Under the pieces are notes generated by a model, which saw nothing but the letters and a program-made list of their open reading frames with translations, was not told the DNA's origin and did not search any database. This document shows positions 14,915-22,339 of a stretch of DNA of 24,641 bases, piece after piece; positions within the stretch are counted from its first letter, which is position 1; each line of letters opens with the position of its first letter. Position numbers and translations under genes: made by a program. Source of the stretch: DATJXG01 sp035500455 (GTDB taxonomy: Bacteria > Acidobacteriota > Terriglobia > Terriglobales > Acidobacteriaceae); assembly GCA_035500455.1 (NCBI GenBank), contig DATJXG010000031.1, positions 1 to 24,641 on the forward strand, given 5' to 3'.

Positions 14915-15991
14915 TCACGATCCTGCGGCAGCGTGCGCGGCCGTGTCCAGAGACTCCGCGAACGCGTCTGCCGCGGAGTAGCGTATGACTTTCTCAAAAT
15001 CTTGCCCCAGATACTTCTTCAGGCGCTCGATGTTCATCACCCAGTCTTCGGTCAGATAGTCCACCATTTCATACGGCACCGCGGAAACGCCTCGCTCCCA
15101 CAACCGGCGCCAGAACATGCGCGTCGCCCACTTCCCGGGCAGACGCAGAGGTTGCAACTGGGCGGCCTGCAGGCAACTGGCGTAGGTGAGGGGCTCACCC
15201 CAGCCGGCTACGTTCAACAACGTGATTTTTTGCGGCTCAGGCTCGGTCTTGCCGGCGATATGGACGATCAGGCGGGCCATGTCGTCCACGTGGGTAAACT
15301 GCACGCGGTTCTGCAGATATTTCCTCCCTCTGGGCAGCGCGAAGGAAAGCTTCTTCCCCCTGCTGCGCAGCTTGTCGGCCCGCGCCGACTTCCCGCCCGG
15401 GGCGCCGCGAAACGCGGCCATCAATCCGTTGCGTACACTGGCGCCGACGAAGATGTGCGAACGCAGAACATAGGCGCTGCAGCCGCGCAGTCCGGGGGCT
15501 CGGTGCCGCACTACTTTTTCCGCCTCCACCTGCTGCGCAGCGCAGGCCAAGGTATCGCCGTTCAGTTGGCCATCTTCCGTTGCCATGGAAAGGCCCGGGC
15601 CATAAACCAGCACACTGCTGGGAAAAATAAACTTCTTTACCAGCACCTCATCGCGATTTACTTCGGCGATGGTTTCCATCACCCGCGCCGTGCCGGCCAC
15701 GTTGATCTGCCACATGCGGGCGGAATCCACGATGCCGGTGCGAACTGAGTCCATGACGAACGCCAGGTGGGCCACCGCCTGCACCCGGTGCTCCCGCATC
15801 AGCAACATCAACTCGTGGCAACATTCCTCCCGCTCCAGGTTCATGGAAGTGAAACGAACAGCGGTGCTGGTCTCCGGCGGGTGCAGGTCCACGCCGATCA
15901 CGTCGTAGGTGGCGGCGAGCTGCGGCAACAGGCGGAGGCCCAGATCTCCGGAGACTCCGGTCACCAGTACGGTTGGACGAGCCGTGGCCAT
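14915..15991 (-). CDS. NAD(P)-dependent epimerase/dehydratase-like SDR lacking the usual YxxxK
   Basis: An extended short-chain dehydrogenase fold of 358 residues. It opens with the Rossmann motif VLVTGVSGDLGLRLLPQL and has VAHLAFVMD and FIFPSSVLVYGPG at the expected places. Where catalytic Tyr-xxx-Lys is expected there is CAAQQVEAEKVV, so the Tyr appears missing; it may be a non-catalytic NAD-binding protein or use other residues. The C-terminal half has FTHVDDMARLIVHI, typical of sugar-nucleotide epimerase relatives. The ATG at 15991 overlaps the stop of the upstream foldase gene as TGATG, so the two are probably translated as a coupled pair; GTG at 15994 is an alternative. The substrate is unknown. 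Confidence 0.82.
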   Translation of the reverse strand: MATARPTVLVTGVSGDLGLRLLPQLAATYDVIGVDLHPPETSTAVRFTSMNLEREECCHELMLLMREHRVQAVAHLAFVMDSVRTGIVDSARMWQINVAGTARVMETIAEVNRDEVLVKKFIFPSSVLVYGPGLSMATEDGQLNGDTLACAAQQVEAEKVVRHRAPGLRGCSAYVLRSHIFVGASVRNGLMAAFRGAPGGKSARADKLRSRGKKLSFALPRGRKYLQNRVQFTHVDDMARLIVHIAGKTEPEPQKITLLNVAGWGEPLTYASCLQAAQLQPLRLPGKWATRMFWRRLWERGVSAVPYEMVDYLTEDWVMNIERLKKYLGQDFEKVIRYSAADAFAESLDTAAHAAAGS

Positions 15992-17163
15992 CACTTGGGT
16001 CCGGGCGAGGCCGGGGTGCTGCTGGAACTGGAGTTCGGCGAGGCAGGCGATGCGTTTCTGGGAGGGGTTCGCGGCGCCACATTGGCGCCCGGCCCGGCCG
16101 GTCCAGGAACCATCGGCATTCGCTGCGCGGGCGGCGCAGAGCCGAAATACTTCTCATCGAACTCGGGCTTGCCCAGGCCGCGCAGTGATTGCATGGCTTC
16201 CTGTGTCCGTTGCGCTTTGAGCTGAGCGGTGATTTCGTTTCGCACCTCGTCCAGGGGCGCGGAGTCCTTCTTCTCCATCTTATAAACGAAAAAACCGGTG
16301 GGATCAGGAATCACCTGCGAGACCTCCCCGGGCTTGAGTTCCATCACCGAAGCGCGCGCCTGCGAGAGTGAACTCCGGCGCAGATTGGCAAGGTGAGTAT
16401 CGGGCGGCGGCGTCTTGACGCCGGCATACTGAAAGGCTTCGGCCTGCAACTTGCTGAAGTCCTCACCGTTGGCGGCGCGCGTCCGCAGAGCTTCGGCTTC
16501 CTTCTTCATGACCTCGGCTTTTTCCGCCGGGGTCTTGGCCGGGGTCGCAGCGCTTGTCTTGCCCGCCGCGGTTTCCCTCATCAGCGGAATGAACAACTGC
16601 AGCATGCTGGCCCGCTCATATTGCGCCTGGTGGGCCTGGTAGAAGTCAGCAACTTCTTTGTCGGGAACCTCCGCCGACTGGGTACGCACATTCCTGATGA
16701 CCATCTGCATCAGTACTTCCAGCCTGGCCAGCCGCATGCGCTCATCAAAATCCGGCCCCTGGTCCAGTCCCATGCGGTGAGCTTCTTTTGCCATCATCAA
16801 AACGGTGGCATAGTTGTTGGCGAGTTGCCGCTGCTGCGGCAATGTCATAGTGGGCTGGACGGTATTGACGATCTTCTCGAAATCCGCGCGGGTCACGACC
16901 GTCTTACACTCCGCGGGCGGAGCGGCCGGCGGCTTGTCACACAGACCCTCGATCGTTATCACCGCCTCATCCGGGGGGACCGTGGAAGTGTCGGGCAATT
17001 TGTTCGGCGAAGAAGCGGACGGAGCCTCCGGCAAAGCCTGTGCCGGGCTCTTTGCCGGCGCGGCGCTGCTTGCCGGTGGAGTTGAGCCCGAAGGCGGCGC
17101 GCTGGGAGTCTGTCCCCACGCCAATGAAGCGAACACAAGACACAGTACGGCACAACGGATCAT
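15991..17163 (-). CDS. Secreted PpiC/SurA-like peptidyl-prolyl isomerase
   Basis: The N-terminus MIRCAVLCLVFASLAWGQ is a signal peptide, followed by a Pro/Ser/Ala-rich linker to about residue 70. A helical SurA N-like domain (about 75-190) and a parvulin-type region (about 190-340) follow, with EALRTRAANGEDFSKLQAEA, ASVMELKPGEVSQVIPDPTG and FFVYKMEKKD. The C-terminus is again Pro/Ser-rich. This fits a periplasmic foldase for outer-membrane or secreted proteins. The parvulin part is divergent, so isomerase activity is uncertain and chaperone activity is plausible. ATG at 17163 is preferred over TTG at 17199 because it begins the signal peptide, with GGAG about 11 bases upstream. Coupled to the SDR gene by TGATG. 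Confidence 0.85.
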   Translation of the reverse strand: MIRCAVLCLVFASLAWGQTPSAPPSGSTPPASSAAPAKSPAQALPEAPSASSPNKLPDTSTVPPDEAVITIEGLCDKPPAAPPAECKTVVTRADFEKIVNTVQPTMTLPQQRQLANNYATVLMMAKEAHRMGLDQGPDFDERMRLARLEVLMQMVIRNVRTQSAEVPDKEVADFYQAHQAQYERASMLQLFIPLMRETAAGKTSAATPAKTPAEKAEVMKKEAEALRTRAANGEDFSKLQAEAFQYAGVKTPPPDTHLANLRRSSLSQARASVMELKPGEVSQVIPDPTGFFVYKMEKKDSAPLDEVRNEITAQLKAQRTQEAMQSLRGLGKPEFDEKYFGSAPPAQRMPMVPGPAGPGANVAPRTPPRNASPASPNSSSSSTPASPGPK

Positions 17164-17401
17164 AGAGAGACATCTCCGCAGAAGAGCATTCGCAAACAAA
17201 AAATCCTAACATACGTGCTGTCCCCCGCGGGCGCACCGCCGGACAAGCCGTAATCTGCCGGCCTGCGGAGGATGCAGGCATGTGCGGGCCCACGCGCCTG
17301 GTCTGATGCAAGTGCGGCTTTCACTCGCCTCTGCAACTGAAGAGCGGACCCGTGCCAGGGGTGACCTTGGCGGCAACCGCGTGGGCGGCGATAATGCCAG
17401 T

Positions 17402-18832
17402 ATGGCGGGGATTCCAGCAGTCTTGAATCACGAGTCGATGCGCGCAGAGAAACGCGCGGTGGCCTCGAACTCGGTGGTGGCCGCGGTGGCCATTACCGGA
17501 TTGAAGATTGCCGTCGGCGTCACTACCGGCAGCCTGGGAATCCTGTCGGAGGCCGCCCACTCCGGGCTGGACCTGGTAGCCGCGGTCGTCACCCTGTTTT
17601 CTGTCCGGGTATCCGACAAGCCGGCCGACGCCGAACATCAGTACGGGCACGGCAAGGTGGAGAATTTCTCCGCCTTTATCGAAACCGGCCTCCTGCTTCT
17701 GACTTGCATCTGGATCGTGTATGAGGCGATGAAGCGGCTCTTCTTCCACCATGTGAAGATCGAGCCCACGGTGACCGCGTTTCTGGTGATGTTGCTGTCG
17801 ATGGCGGTCGACTTCTGGCGCTCGCGGGCGCTGGGAAAGATCGCCACCAAGTATGACAGCCAGGCGCTGGAGGCCGATGCGCTGCACTTTTCAACCGACG
17901 TGTGGTCGAGCGCCGTGGTGATCCTGGGCCTGCTGCTGGTGATGCTGGGCCGGCGATTCGGCGTGGGCTGGCTGCGGGACGCCGACCCGATTGCGGCGCT
18001 GTTCGTGGCCGGCGTGGTGGTGTACGTGAGCGGCCGCCTGGCGCGGCGCACCGTGGATGCCCTGCTCGACGCCGCGCCGCCCGAGGTGCGTAGCCGCATC
18101 ATCGCCGCAGTGAGGCAAGTGGACGGCTTGCTGGAAGTGGATCGGGTTCGCATCCGCCGCGCCGGCAACCGCTACTTCGCCGATCTTTCCATCGGGCTGG
18201 AGCGCAAAGTTACCTTTCAGCGTTCCGAGCAGGTGGCTGACGCTGTGACTGCCGCCGTTCACAGCGTTCTTCCCGACGCCGACGTGGTGGTGCATTCCGT
18301 ACCCCGCGCCGGAAGCGCGGAAAGCATCTTTGACCGCATCCGCGCTGTTGCAACTCGATATAACGTCAACGTGCACGACGTAAGCGTCCAGGACCTGGGC
18401 GGGCGGCTCCATGTGGAACAGCATCTCGAACTGGAAGAGAACCTGAGCCTGAAGCAGGCGCACGACCGCGTCAGCGTGCTGGAATCGGAGATCCGCGAGG
18501 ATGTGCCGGAAATTTCTTCGATCCTTACCCACATCGAGAGCGAGCCTGCCACCATCGAGAGCGGAGACGAAGTGCTGCGCGACGCCGCCCTGGAAAAGGG
18601 CCTCAAGGCGATAGCCGCCGAATTCCCCGAGATCATCGACATGCATGATCTGGAGATCAAACGCGTGAGCGGCCGCTTATACGTCGCCTGCCACTGCACC
18701 ATGCCCGACGATCTGCCGCTGGCGCGGGTTCACGATATTTCCACGGAACTGGAGATCCGCTTCAAGCGCGAGGCGCCCGAATTGTTCCGGGTACTGATTC
18801 ATCCGGAGCCGGGAACGGATAACCGCAGGTAG
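17402..18832 (+). CDS. Cation diffusion facilitator with three C-terminal dimerisation-type domains
   Basis: A CDF metal/proton antiporter of 476 residues. Six membrane helices span about residues 24-225. The metal site is HSGLD (H53, D57) in helix 2 and HFSTD (H162, D166) in helix 5, the arrangement of zinc-type transporters. After the usual cytoplasmic domain (about 228-300) two more copies of the same alpha-beta fold follow, about 306-380 (GGRLHVEQHLELEENLSLKQ) and 395-470 (SGRLYVACHCTMPDDLPLAR). Most family members have one. It should export Zn2+ or a similar divalent cation, with the extra domains possibly sensing metal or dimerising. ATG at 17402 and ATG at 17438 are both plausible; the frame is open upstream to 17282 but is not convincing there. 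Confidence 0.9.
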   Translation: MAGIPAVLNHESMRAEKRAVASNSVVAAVAITGLKIAVGVTTGSLGILSEAAHSGLDLVAAVVTLFSVRVSDKPADAEHQYGHGKVENFSAFIETGLLLLTCIWIVYEAMKRLFFHHVKIEPTVTAFLVMLLSMAVDFWRSRALGKIATKYDSQALEADALHFSTDVWSSAVVILGLLLVMLGRRFGVGWLRDADPIAALFVAGVVVYVSGRLARRTVDALLDAAPPEVRSRIIAAVRQVDGLLEVDRVRIRRAGNRYFADLSIGLERKVTFQRSEQVADAVTAAVHSVLPDADVVVHSVPRAGSAESIFDRIRAVATRYNVNVHDVSVQDLGGRLHVEQHLELEENLSLKQAHDRVSVLESEIREDVPEISSILTHIESEPATIESGDEVLRDAALEKGLKAIAAEFPEIIDMHDLEIKRVSGRLYVACHCTMPDDLPLARVHDISTELEIRFKREAPELFRVLIHPEPGTDNRR

Positions 18833-18870
18833 GACTTTGTGGGGGAATGTTCATTCGTCACAGACAAACT

Positions 18871-18910
18871 TCAATCGATTGTTGATTATTGATTGGTGAT
18901 TTTTGATTGG
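18871..18910. repeat. Left repeat arm upstream of the four-helix-bundle gene
   Basis: A run of GATTGTTGATTATTGATTGG-type units directly before the ribosome-binding site of the four-helix-bundle gene. The 19 bases 18891-18909 match the reverse complement of 19279-19297 with one mismatch, so the pair brackets the gene. It belongs to the same loose GATTG/CAATC class as 13879-13999 and 19777-19805. Confidence 0.75.
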
Positions 18911-18918
18911 AGCCGACG

Positions 18919-19325
18919 ATGGATCATAGGCTGAGTAATTGAAAAACCGGACCAAGAGTTTCGCGTTGCGGGTGATTTGCCCGGTGCGAGCGCTCCCGGC
19001 CTCTCCGGAGGGCCGCGTTATCGGAGGGCAGTTGCTTCGATCGGGCACTTCGATGGCAGCCAATTACAGGGCGGTATGCCGCGCCCGCTCCCGCGCCGAT
19101 TTTCTCGCGAAATTATCGATAGTCATCGAGGAAGCCGACGAATCCGCATTTTGGCTGGAGCTGCTCTGCGATTCCGGGTTGGTTCCCGCAGAAAGGTTGA
19201 CTGATTTGAGCTCCGACGCGAGCCAGTTAGTAGCGATATTTCACGCCTCGAGAACAACGGCGGGCTGTGTTCAGTCAACAATCAGAAATCACCAATCAGC
19301 AATTGCCGCAAGGAAGGCATCATGA
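18919..19325 (+). CDS. Four-helix-bundle (S23/IVP-like) protein with an apparent frameshift near the start
   Basis: The body (18939-19325) encodes a protein of the four-helix-bundle/23S rRNA intervening-sequence family: NRTKSFALRVI, then GGQLLRSGTSMAANYRAVCR, ARSRADFLAKL and VIEEADESAFWLELL. Family members commonly start MDHRLSN-like, and exactly that is encoded by ATG at 18919 with GGAG about 7 bases upstream, but in another frame that hits TGA at 18940-18942. A TTG at 18939 overlaps this stop (TTGA) and opens the long frame. So either one base was lost near 18939, or translation restarts at the TTG. The last 15 residues (STIRNHQSAI) are encoded by the right repeat arm. The role of these proteins is unknown. 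The stop overlaps the OsmC start as ATGA. Confidence 0.75.
19274..19308. repeat. Right repeat arm at the 3' end of the four-helix-bundle gene
   Basis: CAATCAGAAATCACCAATC (19279-19297) is the reverse complement of 18891-18909 with one mismatch, and the arm continues CAGCAATTGCC to 19308. It lies inside the 3' coding end of the four-helix-bundle gene and ends just before the OsmC ribosome-binding site AAGGAAGG. Confidence 0.75.
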
Positions 19326-19717
19326 TCTCAGCCAAAGCGACTTGGCTCGAAGCGCAACGATTCACCGGCGTCGCCGCCAGCGGTCATCCGATTATCGTGG
19401 ATGGCGACAGCGCCGCCGGCAGCAGTCCCACGGAACTGGTTCTGATGGCGCTGTGCGGCTGCACCGGCTACGATGTGGTCGCCATTCTGCGCAAGAAGCG
19501 GGAGCCTTTCACCAGCGTGGAAGTGAGCGCCGAGGGAGAGCGTACGCCAACCCATCCCACGGTGTTCACCTCCATCAAAATTGTGTACCGCGTCGGAGGC
19601 AAAGTCTCGGCCAAGGCCGTGGAGGATGCGGTTCGCCTCTCCGAGGAGAAGTACTGTTCCGTATCCGCCATGCTGAGCAAAACCGCCAAGATCACCTACC
19701 AGATCGAGTACGTGTAG
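19322..19717 (+). CDS. OsmC/Ohr family protein
   Basis: 131 residues with the OsmC fold signatures: GSSPTELVLMALCGCTGYDV containing C45 and C47, and the later EEKYCSVSAML with C112. C47 and C112 correspond to the pair of reactive cysteines that reduce organic hydroperoxides in OsmC and Ohr. The GCTGYDVVAIL form resembles the YhfA-like branch rather than classical Ohr. It is a cytoplasmic dimer in known relatives. The ATG at 19322 is supported by AAGGAAGG about 5 bases upstream and overlaps the four-helix-bundle stop by four bases, so the two could be coupled even though their functions look unrelated. Confidence 0.9.
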   Translation: MISAKATWLEAQRFTGVAASGHPIIVDGDSAAGSSPTELVLMALCGCTGYDVVAILRKKREPFTSVEVSAEGERTPTHPTVFTSIKIVYRVGGKVSAKAVEDAVRLSEEKYCSVSAMLSKTAKITYQIEYV

Positions 19718-19776
19718 CAGCGATATCCCGCAGGCAGCGGTGCGGGGCGGGATTTCCCGGACGCAGAGAAGCAGTA

Positions 19777-19805
19777 CAATCGCCAATTGGCAATCGACAA
19801 TCGCA
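19777..19805. repeat. Copy of the CAATCGCCAATTGGCAATCG repeat at the EamA gene start
   Basis: The 20-mer at 19777-19796 is identical to the reverse complement of 13889-13908 and contains the palindrome GCCAATTGGC. It overlaps a TACAAT (19775-19780) that looks like a -10 box, and includes the TTG that begins the EamA open frame. The repeat may therefore have supplied promoter or start sequence for the gene. Confidence 0.8.
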
Positions 19806-20749
19806 AATCCTATCGCGGCTATGTGTATATCGCCTGCGCCACGTTCTGCTGGGCGGTGGCTGCGACTTTGGGCCGGGCAGCGTTTACCGGCCGATTGCTT
19901 CCCGCGGGACGCGTCCTCCGGCCGATTGATCCGCTGATTCTTTCCCAGAGCCGCACGACTTTCGCATTTGTGGTTTGCCTTCCCGGGCTGATCGTGACGC
20001 GAGGAGCACGCGGCCTGCGTATGCCGGGCCGCGATATCGTCAAGGTTTTCGCTCTTGGAATTCTGGGTGTGGCGGCTTCGAATTACTTCTACTACCTCGC
20101 CATCCAGAGAACCAACGTCGCGACCGCCATCGTGGTGCAGTACACAGCGCCGGTGTGGGTGCTGCTTTACATGGCGGTTCGCGGACTGCAGAAGGCGACG
20201 CTTCCCCGGATCGCGGCGGTGGCTTTGGCGCTGATCGGCATCGCTTTGCTGATCGGCATCTTGCGTCCTGGAGGATTGCGACTTGATGTGATCGGCGTGG
20301 GAGCGGCCATGCTCGCGGCCTTTTCCTTCGCTTTTTACAACGTTGGCGGGCACAGCCTTCTCGCCCGCTATGACCACTGGATTGTCCTGCTCTACACCAC
20401 GCTGGCGGCGTCACTGCTTTGGCTGGTTTTGAATCCTCCCTGGAAGATTGCGGAGGCGCACTATTCATCGGGCCAGTGGCTTTTTCTGCTGGTGTTCTCT
20501 CTTCTCTCGGCGCTGGTGCCGTTTGCTTTTTACTTTGCCGGCTTGCGCTATCTGGAGCCGACACGCGCCATCGTTGTGAGCTGCCTGGAGCCGGTATTTT
20601 CCATCGCGCTGGCGGCGATTGTTCTGGGCGAGACGCTTCGCTTGCTGCAGACGATAGGGATTGTGCTGGTGCTGGCGGCAGTGGTCGTGGTGCAGATGCC
20701 GGACCCCAAAACCAGGGAAGCGATCCCGCCGATGGAGATTCTGGATTGA
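19787..20749 (+). CDS. EamA/DMT-family permease
   Basis: A drug/metabolite transporter superfamily protein of about 320 residues with around ten membrane helices in two EamA halves. The first runs from about residue 12 to 155 (GVAASNYFYYLAIQRTNVAT in its helix 3-4 region). The second runs from about 165 to 305, with LVPFAFYFAGLRYLEPTRAI and VVSCLEPVFSIALAAIVLGE, the classic end-of-repeat signature. Such permeases export metabolites or amino acids from the cytoplasm; the substrate is not predictable. The start is unsure. TTG at 19787 lies inside a repeat, and GTG at 19823, right before the first helix, may be the true start. Confidence 0.87.
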   Translation: MAIDNRKSYRGYVYIACATFCWAVAATLGRAAFTGRLLPAGRVLRPIDPLILSQSRTTFAFVVCLPGLIVTRGARGLRMPGRDIVKVFALGILGVAASNYFYYLAIQRTNVATAIVVQYTAPVWVLLYMAVRGLQKATLPRIAAVALALIGIALLIGILRPGGLRLDVIGVGAAMLAAFSFAFYNVGGHSLLARYDHWIVLLYTTLAASLLWLVLNPPWKIAEAHYSSGQWLFLLVFSLLSALVPFAFYFAGLRYLEPTRAIVVSCLEPVFSIALAAIVLGETLRLLQTIGIVLVLAAVVVVQMPDPKTREAIPPMEILD

Positions 20750-20764
20750 GTCGCCACAGGTTTT

Positions 20765-20816
20765 CTTTGCGTTCTTTGCGGTTAAATTAACCGCAAAGGT
20801 CGCAAAGAACGCAAAG
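20765..20816. repeat. Palindromic repeat between convergent EamA and MFS genes
   Basis: CTTTGCGGTTAA (20774-20785) faces TTAACCGCAAAG (20787-20798) perfectly around a single base. The outer CTTTGCGTT (20765-20773) faces AACGCAAAG (20808-20816). The right side has one extra 9-base GTCGCAAAG unit, so the array looks built of CGCAAAG units that can expand. It sits between two 3' ends and could act as a bidirectional terminator. Confidence 0.85.
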
Positions 20817-20837
20817 GATTCAGAAGTCTCGGGAAAG

Positions 20838-22103
20838 CTATTCCAATTCCCGCCCTCGGGTTTCAGGCAACTGGGTCGCCGCCAGCAAAGACAGAAAATA
20901 CGCCGCCGCGCATAGAAAGAATGCCCAGCTCAGTCCCTTGACCTGCCCGACCCGCCCGATCACGTAGGGCGCGACCGAACTCAGCGTGCGGGCGCCGTTG
21001 TACGTGAAGCCCAGTGCGCGAGCCCGAAGCTGGGTGGGAAAAATCTCGCTGCCGATAATGCCCGAGCCGGAAAATACCCCGGTGCCGAAGAACGCGACGA
21101 GGGTGCCGACAATCAGCACCTCCCACGGCTGCCGCACAATCGCATAGAGCGGAACGATGACGGTGGCCGCGGCGAGATAGGCGAGGAATGCATTGCGCCT
21201 GCCTACGCGATCGGCCACCCACCCGAAGCTCGCGTAGCCGGGAAACATGCCGAACAGGTTCAGGATTACCAGCAGCGTGGTCGTCCCCATTACGCCGAAG
21301 CCGCGCCCGCCCTGTTCCACGGGCAGAGAAAGATAAGGCGGCATCCAGGTAAACAGCCCCCACCACGCCGACATGGCGAGGAAGTTCATCAGCAGCAGCG
21401 CAACTGTGTGCTTCACGTACGGCGGCTGGAAAATGCGGAGGAAGCTATCGCGCTCATATTTTTTTTGCGCGTCGGCCACGCGCTGCGATTCCTGCGCCAG
21501 GCGGTGATGCTCCTGCCACATCTCCGATTCCGGCACCCCGCGCCGCATCCACAGCACAACCATCGCCGGCAGAATGCCCACGAAAAACACCATGCGCCAG
21601 TCGGCGTAGTGCAGCACGACGCCCGCCACCAGCGCCGCGATGGCATAGCCGATGGCCCACGAACTCTGCACGATGGAGATGGCCTTGGCGCGCAGTTCGG
21701 TCGGCCAGGTCTCAGCAACCAGCGTGGCCCCGGTGTTCCATTCCCCACCCATGCCCAGGCCCAGCACGAAGCGAAACATCGCCAGCGAGACAATCGAGCG
21801 AGAAAGCCCCGAACCGAACGAGCACAGCGAGTAAGTGAGAATGCTGAACATCAGCGCCCGCTTGCGTCCGATGCGGTCCGCGATAAAGCCGAACATCACG
21901 CCGCCGATGCCGGAGGCCAGAAGCGTCAAAGTCTGCAGCAGGCCGGAAGTCGCCTTGCTCATGCCCAGGTCGCGCATGATGTGGGTGAGCACCAGGGCGT
22001 AGAGCATTGCGTCGAAGGCGTCGAGCATCCAGCCCAGGGCGGCGGCGATCAGGGTGCGGCGCTGTGCGGGAGTGATTTGGGAGAGTAGATGGCTTCGAGC
22101 CAT
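20838..22103 (-). CDS. Major facilitator superfamily transporter (sugar/organic acid:H+ symporter-like)
   Basis: About 421 residues with twelve predicted membrane helices. The loop 2-3 signature GFIADRIGRKRAL and the corresponding loop 8-9 copy GWVADRVGRRNAF are both present, as is RFVLGLGMGGEWNTGATLVAE in helix 4. This pattern is typical of the metabolite:H+ symporter group (aromatic acids, sialic acid, sugars). A longer cytoplasmic loop (EMWQEHHRLAQESQRV) separates the halves. ATG at 22103 is preferred over TTG at 22109, though neither has a clear ribosome-binding site. No catabolic genes are beside it to indicate a substrate. Confidence 0.9.
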   Translation of the reverse strand: MARSHLLSQITPAQRRTLIAAALGWMLDAFDAMLYALVLTHIMRDLGMSKATSGLLQTLTLLASGIGGVMFGFIADRIGRKRALMFSILTYSLCSFGSGLSRSIVSLAMFRFVLGLGMGGEWNTGATLVAETWPTELRAKAISIVQSSWAIGYAIAALVAGVVLHYADWRMVFFVGILPAMVVLWMRRGVPESEMWQEHHRLAQESQRVADAQKKYERDSFLRIFQPPYVKHTVALLLMNFLAMSAWWGLFTWMPPYLSLPVEQGGRGFGVMGTTTLLVILNLFGMFPGYASFGWVADRVGRRNAFLAYLAAATVIVPLYAIVRQPWEVLIVGTLVAFFGTGVFSGSGIIGSEIFPTQLRARALGFTYNGARTLSSVAPYVIGRVGQVKGLSWAFFLCAAAYFLSLLAATQLPETRGRELE

Positions 22104-22260
22104 GGGCAACGATTGTCAAGGCTCGGGGGATGATTGGCAATCAGAAAGTCTGAGTACGGTTGGCGCGGGCAGGCCTGTCCGCGAAAGACAGGGAGCTAAT
22201 CGAACGAAGCGGGGGCTGCGGTCGTGCGGAACCGAGAAGACTGCAGATTCCTCGCTTCGC

Positions 22261-22315
22261 TCGGAATGACAAAATGTTTGGGTGAAAGACAAAACGGAAT
22301 CGGAATGACAAAATG
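22261..22315. repeat. Short direct repeat TCGGAATGACAAAATG
   Basis: The 16-base word TCGGAATGACAAAATG occurs at 22261-22276 and again at 22300-22315. The preceding bases CTCGCTTCGC form part of a CTCGCTTCGCTCGGAATGAC string that I recall as a common dispersed sequence in such genomes, but could not check. The rest of the gap from 22104 to 22339 shows no gene. It lies upstream of the MFS gene and downstream of the phosphatase. Confidence 0.65.
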
Positions 22316-22339
22316 GCGAGTGTCAGTGAGGAGCAGTCC

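Noticed and set aside
17282..17401. Longer N-terminus for the CDF transporter
   Set aside because: Open frame, but no family-like sequence; the transporter proper begins near the ATG at 17402 or 17438.
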